DNA from: Dallia pectoralis
Taxonomy: Eukaryota > Chordata > Actinopteri > Esociformes > Umbridae
Assembly: GCA_029465975.1 (NCBI GenBank)
Contig: CM055753.1
Location: forward strand, 2,184,643 to 2,248,642
Length of the DNA stretch: 64,000 bases
Direction of reading: 5' to 3'
The position numbers and the translations under genes are program-made. Positions 58,371 through 64,000 of this stretch are shown here, piece by piece (the stretch's first letter is position 1; every line of letters begins with the position of its first letter). The notes beneath the pieces were generated by a model. It had not been told where the DNA came from, did not search any database, and was given only the letters and a program-made list of their open reading frames with translations.

Positions 58371-61300
58371 GGGGCTACACTGAAGTTTGGAAACGGTCCT
58401 ATTATGGTACAGTATACAGGGGTTGCACTGAAGTTTTGAAACGGTCCTATTATAGTACAGTATACAGGGGTTACACTGAAGTTTGGAAACGGCCCTATTA
58501 TAATACAGTATACAGGGGTTATACTGAAGTTTGGAAACGGTCCTATTATAGTACGGTATACAGGGGTTACACTGAAGTTTGTAAACGGTCCTATTATAGT
58601 ATGGTATACAGGGGTTATACTGAAGTTTGGAAACGGTCCTATTATAGTACAGTATACAGGGGTTACACTGAAGTTTGTAAGCGGTCCTATTATAGTACAG
58701 TATACAGGGGTTATACTGAAGTTTTGAAACGGTCCTATTATAGTACGGTATACAGGGGTTACACTGAAGTTTGGAAACGGTCCTATTATAGAACAGTATA
58801 CAGGGGTTACACTGAAGTTTGTAAACGGTCCTATTATAGTACGGTATACAGGGGTTACACTGAAGTTTAGAAACGGTCCTATTATAGCACGGTATACAGG
58901 GGTTATACTGAAGTTTGGAAACGGTCCTATTATAGTACGGTATACAGGGGTTACACTGAAGTTTGGAAACGGTCCTATTATAGTATGGTATACAGGGGTT
59001 ACAGTGAAGTTTGGAAATGGTCCTATTATAGTACGGTATACAGGGGTTACACTGAAGTTTGGAAACAGTCCTATTATAGTACAGTATACAGGGGTTACAC
59101 TGAATTGTGGAAATGGTCCTATTATAGTACAGTATACAGGGGTTACAGTGAAGTTTGTAAACGGTCCTATTATAGTACGTATACAGGGGTTACACTGAAG
59201 TTTGGAATGCAGTCCTATTATAGTACGGTATACAGGGGCTTTTAGTGAAGTTTGGAAACAGTCCTATTATAGTACAGTACACAGGGGTTACACTGAATTG
59301 GTTGGAAATGGTCCTATTATAGTACAGTATACAGGGGTTATACTGAGATTTTGAAACGGTCCTATTATAGTACAGTATACAGGGGTTACACTGAAGTTTG
59401 GAAACGGTCCTATTATAGTACAGTATACAGGGGTTACAGTGAAGTTTGGAACGTTCCTATTATAGTACAGTATACAGGGGTTATACAGAAGTTTTAGACT
59501 GAAGTTTGTAAAAACGGTCCTATTATAGTACGGTCCTATTATAGTACGGTATACAGGGGTTACACTGAAGTTTGGAAACGGTCCTATTATAGAACAGTAT
59601 ACAGGGGTTACACTGAAGTTTGTAAACGGTCCTATTATAGTACGGTATACAGGGGTTACACTGAAGTTTAGAAACGGTCCTATTATAGCACGGTATACAG
59701 GGGTTATACTGAAGTTTGGAAACGGTCCTATTATAGTACGGTATACAGGGGTTACACTGAAGTTTGGAAACGGTCCTATTATAGTATGGTATACAGGGGT
59801 TACAGTGAAGTTTGGAAATGGTCCTATTATAGTACGGTATACAGGGGTTACACTGAAGTTTGGAAACAGTCCTATTATAGTACAGTATACAGGGGTTACA
59901 CTGAATTGTGGAAATGGTCCTATTATAGTACAGTATACAGGGGTTACAGTGAAGTTTGTAAACGGTCCTATTATAGTACGGTATACAGGGGTTACACTGA
60001 AGTTTGGAAACGGTCCTATTATAGTACGGTATACAGGGGTTACAGTGAAGTTTGGATACGGTCCTATTATAGTACAGTATACAGGGGTTACACTGAAGTT
60101 TGGAAACGGTCCTATTATAGTACGGTATACAGGGGTTACAGTGAAGTTTGGATACGGTCCTATTATAGTACAGTATACAGGGGTTATACTGAAGTTTGGA
60201 AACGGTCCTATTATAGTACAGTATACAGGGGTTACAGTGAAGTTTGGAAACGTTCCTATTATAGTACAGTATACAGGGGTTACACTGAAGTTTGTAAACG
60301 GTCCTATTATAGTACGGTATACAGGGGTTACACTGAAGTTTAGAAACGGTCCTATTATAGCACGGTATACAGGGGTTATACTGAAGTTTGGAAACGGTCC
60401 TATTATAGTACGGTATACAGGGGTTACACTGAAGTTTGGAAACGGTCCTATTATAGTACGGTATACAGGGGTTACACTGAAGTTTTGAAACGGTCCTATT
60501 ATAGTACAGTATACAGGGGTTACAGTGAAGTTTGGAAATGGTCCTATTATAGTACGGTATACAGGGGTTACACTGAAGTTTGGAAACAGTCCTATTATAG
60601 TACAGTATACAGGGGTTACACTGAATTGTGGAAATGGTCCTATTATAGTACAGTATACAGGGGTTACAGTGAAGTTTGTAAACGGTCCTATTATAGTACG
60701 GTATACAGGGGTTACACTGAAGTTTGGAAACGTTCCTATTATAGTACGGTATACAGGGGTTACAGTGAAGTTTGGAAACGGTCCTATTATAGTACAGTAT
60801 ACAGGGGTTATACTGAAGTTTGGAAACGGTCCTATTATAGTACAGTATACAGGGGTTATACTGAAGTTTTGAAACGGTCCTATTATAGTACGGTATACAG
60901 GGGTTACACTGAAGTTTGGAAACGGTCCTATTATAGTACGGTATACAGGGGTTACACTGAAGTTTGTAAACGGTCCTATTATAGTACAGTATACTGGGGT
61001 TACACTGAAGTTTGTAAACGGTCCTATTATAGTACGGTATACAGGGGTTACACTGAAGTTTGGAAATGGTCCTATTATAGCACGGTATACAGGGGTTACA
61101 CTGAAGTTTGTAAACGGTCCTATTATAGTACAGTATACAGGGGTTACACTGAAGTTTGGAAATGGTCCTATTATAGTACGGTATACAGGGGTTACACTGA
61201 AGTTTGGAAACGGTCCTATTATAGCATGGTATACAGGGGTTACACTGAAGTTTGGAAATGGTCCTATTATAGTACGGTATACAGGGGTTACACTGAAGTT

Positions 61301-61643
61301 TGGAAACGGTCCTATTATAGCATGGTATACAGGGGTTATACTGAAGTTTGGAAACGGTCCTATTATAGTACAGTATACAGGGGTTACACTGAAGTTTGGA
61401 AACGGTCCTATTATAGTATGGTATACAGGGGTTATACTGAAGTTTGGAAACGGTCCTATTATAGTACAGTATACAGGGGTTACACTGAAGTTTGGAAACG
61501 GTCCTATTATAATACAGTATACAGGGGTTATACTAAAGTTTGGAAACGGTCCTATTATAGCACGGTATACAGGGGTTACACTGAAGTTTGGAAACGGTCC
61601 TATTATAGTACAGTATACAGGGGTTACACTGAAGTTTGGAAAC
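58371..61643. repeat. 48-bp minisatellite, about 68 copies, with higher-order structure
   Basis: The unit is ggggttacactgaagtttgg plus aaacggtcctattatagtac plus agtataca. 48 is a multiple of three, so a 785-codon - strand frame (FPNFSVTPVYCTIIGP units) and + strand frames of up to 396 codons stay open; they look like by-products. Marker variants (TTTAGAAACGG...AGCACGG; TGAATTGTGGAAATGG) recur at about 58.86/59.66/60.33 kb and 59.10/59.90/60.62 kb. Blocks of about 0.7-0.8 kb were therefore copied. Indels near 59.45-59.55 kb break the register. Confidence 0.97.
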
Positions 61644-61649
61644 ATCTCA

Positions 61650-61985
61650 GTGTTTTTGTACTTTGCAGTTTATAGGGGACATATTACTACACTTTTTACC
61701 ATGAAGTTAGTCAAATATGTTGCTATTAAATGAACGCTAATGTGTTTATGTTGCTAATGCTAATGTTTTTCATTTCACTGTATGTATTAGCCATGGGGCT
61801 AATGGAAAATACATGTTTTTACTGCTAATCTTACTGCTAAACTTCATGCTTTGCTATGAGACAATGTAGCATTATTTGAGAAAATATACTACATCTAAGT
61901 AGAAATCTTTTTATTCAGTTTAACTTTAAACTTTGCTCAGTTGAATAGTATCATGTGAATAGCTAATTTGAGTAGCAACGATAGG
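61650..61985. other. stretch with nothing recognised
   Basis: AT-rich with short repeated 'gctaatg' words; no gene. Confidence 0.4.
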
Positions 61986-61989
61986 GTTA

Positions 61990-62385
61990 CTTTAAAAATC
62001 AATGTTGACAAGCTCGAACAGGATGACCTATATGCCAAATATGCTGTTGGTCTTTGGCAAGCCGACAAAACAACGCAGACCCGCCAGAGCACGAACCCCT
62101 GAAGATGCCCTGTGGTACCTGGAACCAGGACAGTAGCAGCAGGTCCTTCAAGTCCTGTAAGTGACTTGGACTTGTTGGTCAAGCACATCCCACAGATGCT
62201 CGGTCGGATAAAGATCTGAGGAGTTTGGAGGCCCGAGGCAACACCTTGAACTCTTTATAATGTTCCTCAAATAATTTCCGAACAATGTGTGCAGTGTGGC
62301 AGGACGCATCTGTCTGAAAGAGACCTCTGCCATCAGGAAATACCTTTACCATGAAGGGGCGTACCTGGTCTGTTAAAAAGATGGA
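61990..62385 (-). mobile_element. Tc1/mariner transposase pseudogene, C-terminal part
   Basis: On the - strand and in shifted frames: FMVKVFPDGRGLFQTDASCH (catalytic region), HIVRKLFEEHYKEFKVL, YPTEHLWDVLDQQVQ, then SLTGLEGPAATVLVPGTT. This is the end of the same type of transposase as the fragment at 18.4-18.95 kb. Frameshifts and the missing N-terminal half make it inactive. Confidence 0.8.
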
Positions 62386-62399
62386 GAAGGAAAAAACTA

Positions 62400-64000
62400 A
62401 AAACGACAAGTAAATAACTAAATGTGACATCCTTCCAGCTTTATATGTCAAAAGTGTGGAATTCCTTTAAGTTGGGAGAGCCGAAACACTGAAGTTGATT
62501 TGGTCTCTTTAGAGTAAAAGAGATAACGTATTAAAGTTGATGCAAATAATGCAAATTAAAGACATTTACGTAGTCAATAAACATGTCAGAACTTCAAGTT
62601 GGATAGCCAAAAGTTGATTTGACATTTCAGAATTTTAAACTGAGGTACGCCAAACAACAAAACGCTGTGTCTGTGGTAGTGGGTCAGAGGCAGAGTCCAG
62701 CAATTACTTCAAGTGATAGATGATCTTAAACAAATTTCAGAAACTGTTTGCCCCTAACCCTTTAATAACCTCAACAAACTGTTAAGCACATACTTAAATA
62801 TATGAGTGCCAACATTTCTTGTGTGGACCGATTTTTTAGCTCTTACTTTGTGGGGAGTTTGAATTTCCCATCATGTTCCTGGATATCAAAGACACGAAAA
62901 CAACCCAAACAACTAACTGACATCTTTCTCGGCCCACAGATATACACTCCTACCACAGATAAACACTCCCACATTTATTTAGGAACTTGTTGACAAATTA
63001 CGGATTGATGGATAGACGGATAGATTAACAGCCAGCCAGATGGACAGATAGACAGACAGACAGAGAGTGACTCAGTGAGGAAAATGTGATAATGGCTCAG
63101 TGTGTGGTGGAAAACTAGCTAACCCTTTTGGATGTGTGTGTAAAAGAAGACTGCCCACCCACGTAGCCCGGAGAAGACAGAAGGAGATGAGCCGTTTCTG
63201 CTTGGGTGGAAACGCTCAAGACTACTGGAGACGCTGGCAACTACATAACAGTAACTTATATAGCGCACCAATACTTTTCAATCATTATCTTATAATGTTC
63301 CTTTTCAGGCAGAATGCGCCTTTTCAAGTTCCATTGGAAAAACGAAGTGCATTTCATATCCTGTGAATTAAAAGCAAGAATTTGACACTTTTTCTTGCCC
63401 CAAGTCGGATGAAAGGACAATTAGGGTAAATGTGCCTGTTAGACTCTGTCGTGTTTCAGCTAATTGGTATCCTGTATTTCTACTCTGGCTCCATATATAG
63501 GTAACGCCCCCGCAGTTGTGATTCGTAGGATCCAGACAAATCAGCATACCCCATTGCTTTCTATGGGCAAGTGTTTATGTGTGTTAAGGGGAAAGCTTGA
63601 AAGGTGTTCCTGGCTTCTTTCGCTCATATTTTATCTCTTATACTATGTCTTCTTTTTTGCCATATGGCGTAAACTCATCAATAGCTTTGCCGGCTATTTG
63701 AGAGAGAGGCTGGTTTCCCCTGCAAATGTTCATATTGGCTCTTTAATCATGATGACGTGTTCTTTTCCTCTTACACTGCGAGGCCAAGTACTCTGTGTTC
63801 AGTTTATTTCAGGAGCAACATTCCTGCGATGTGCCCGTTTTGCACTCCGTTGCACGCTGCTGTAAATCACTAGGGCTCAAACACACAGAAACACTCCGGG
63901 GTCAAAGTTCAGAGAAACAATATACTGGTTCCAGACATGTATGGCGTTTGGCCACTGCCACATGGTAATCGGAGAGAGAGACGGAACAAACAGATCTAGG
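62400..64000. other. stretch with nothing recognised
   Basis: Short ORFs only (longest 133 codons at 63464-63865, no recognisable domain). A (CAGA)-like tract lies at 63044-63064. Confidence 0.4.

Noticed and set aside
361..61643. Regular repeat arrays as CRISPR loci
   Set aside because: Units are contiguous with no unique spacers and no cas genes, and the DNA is vertebrate.
59288..61645. 785-codon - strand ORF
   Set aside because: It lies wholly in the 48-bp minisatellite. The period is a multiple of three and the unit lacks stops in this frame, and other frames are open too. No non-repeat domain or splice context.
63464..63865. 133-codon + strand ORF
   Set aside because: Hydrophobic stretch without recognisable family; no splice or promoter support.

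Overview
The window is vertebrate genomic DNA, most probably from a teleost. It has spliced exons with GT-AG introns and one AT-AC intron, fish-type transposons (Tc1/mariner, hAT, L2-like LINE, Ty3/gypsy), dense minisatellites and long CA, GA and CT tracts. Three stretches (about 39.92, 50.27 and 57.95 kb) start with a 'tcccaaa...' motif and reach a 'tagtgcac' or 'gtgcac' motif. They resemble a short repeat I associate with salmonids and pikes, so a salmoniform or esociform fish is my best guess. No bacterial operons, CRISPR arrays or viral genomes are visible.

The one gene I recognise is zdhhc18, a DHHC palmitoyltransferase on the + strand. Eight coding exons run from 6501 to 14097 and give a 382-residue protein. 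A phase-compatible alternative last exon at 16433-16813 would give about 482 residues. Its fifth intron (11497-11681) has the ends and branch-site match of a minor-spliceosome (U12) AT-AC intron. A 16-bp palindrome containing the TCTCGCGAGA motif lies beside a perfect CRE at 5837-5862 and probably marks the promoter. Upstream, 0.1-5.5 kb holds several short coding-like islands with splice signals and partly compatible phases. They look like the 3' part of another + strand gene that I cannot identify. A 36-bp minisatellite sits inside one of its candidate exons.

From about 17 kb to the end I see no convincing host gene. This 47 kb holds repeats: a deleted Tc1 copy (18.4-18.95 kb), a 28-bp minisatellite of about 61 copies (26.4-28.1 kb), a 57-59-bp minisatellite with an NF-Y-type CCAAT box in nearly every unit (28.8-29.8 kb), a non-autonomous hAT element with an exact 8-bp target duplication (30.2-32.0 kb), a Ty3/gypsy pol remnant (33.0-33.8 kb), a very young non-autonomous LTR retroelement (46.86-49.28 kb), an L2-like LINE whose reverse-transcriptase motif is split by telomeric repeats (52.2-53.5 kb), a 59-bp minisatellite (54.1-54.9 kb), a tandemly amplified tRNA-Ala-like sequence (56.2-56.6 kb), a 3.3-kb 48-bp minisatellite (58.4-61.6 kb) and another Tc1 remnant (62.0-62.4 kb).

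The strongest candidate for something undescribed is the young LTR element. Its two 410-bp LTRs differ at one base. It carries no pol, but has a short gag-like ORF followed by a roughly 1-kb GC-rich repeat ORF. A diverged relative of its leader lies 0.6 kb away on the opposite strand.
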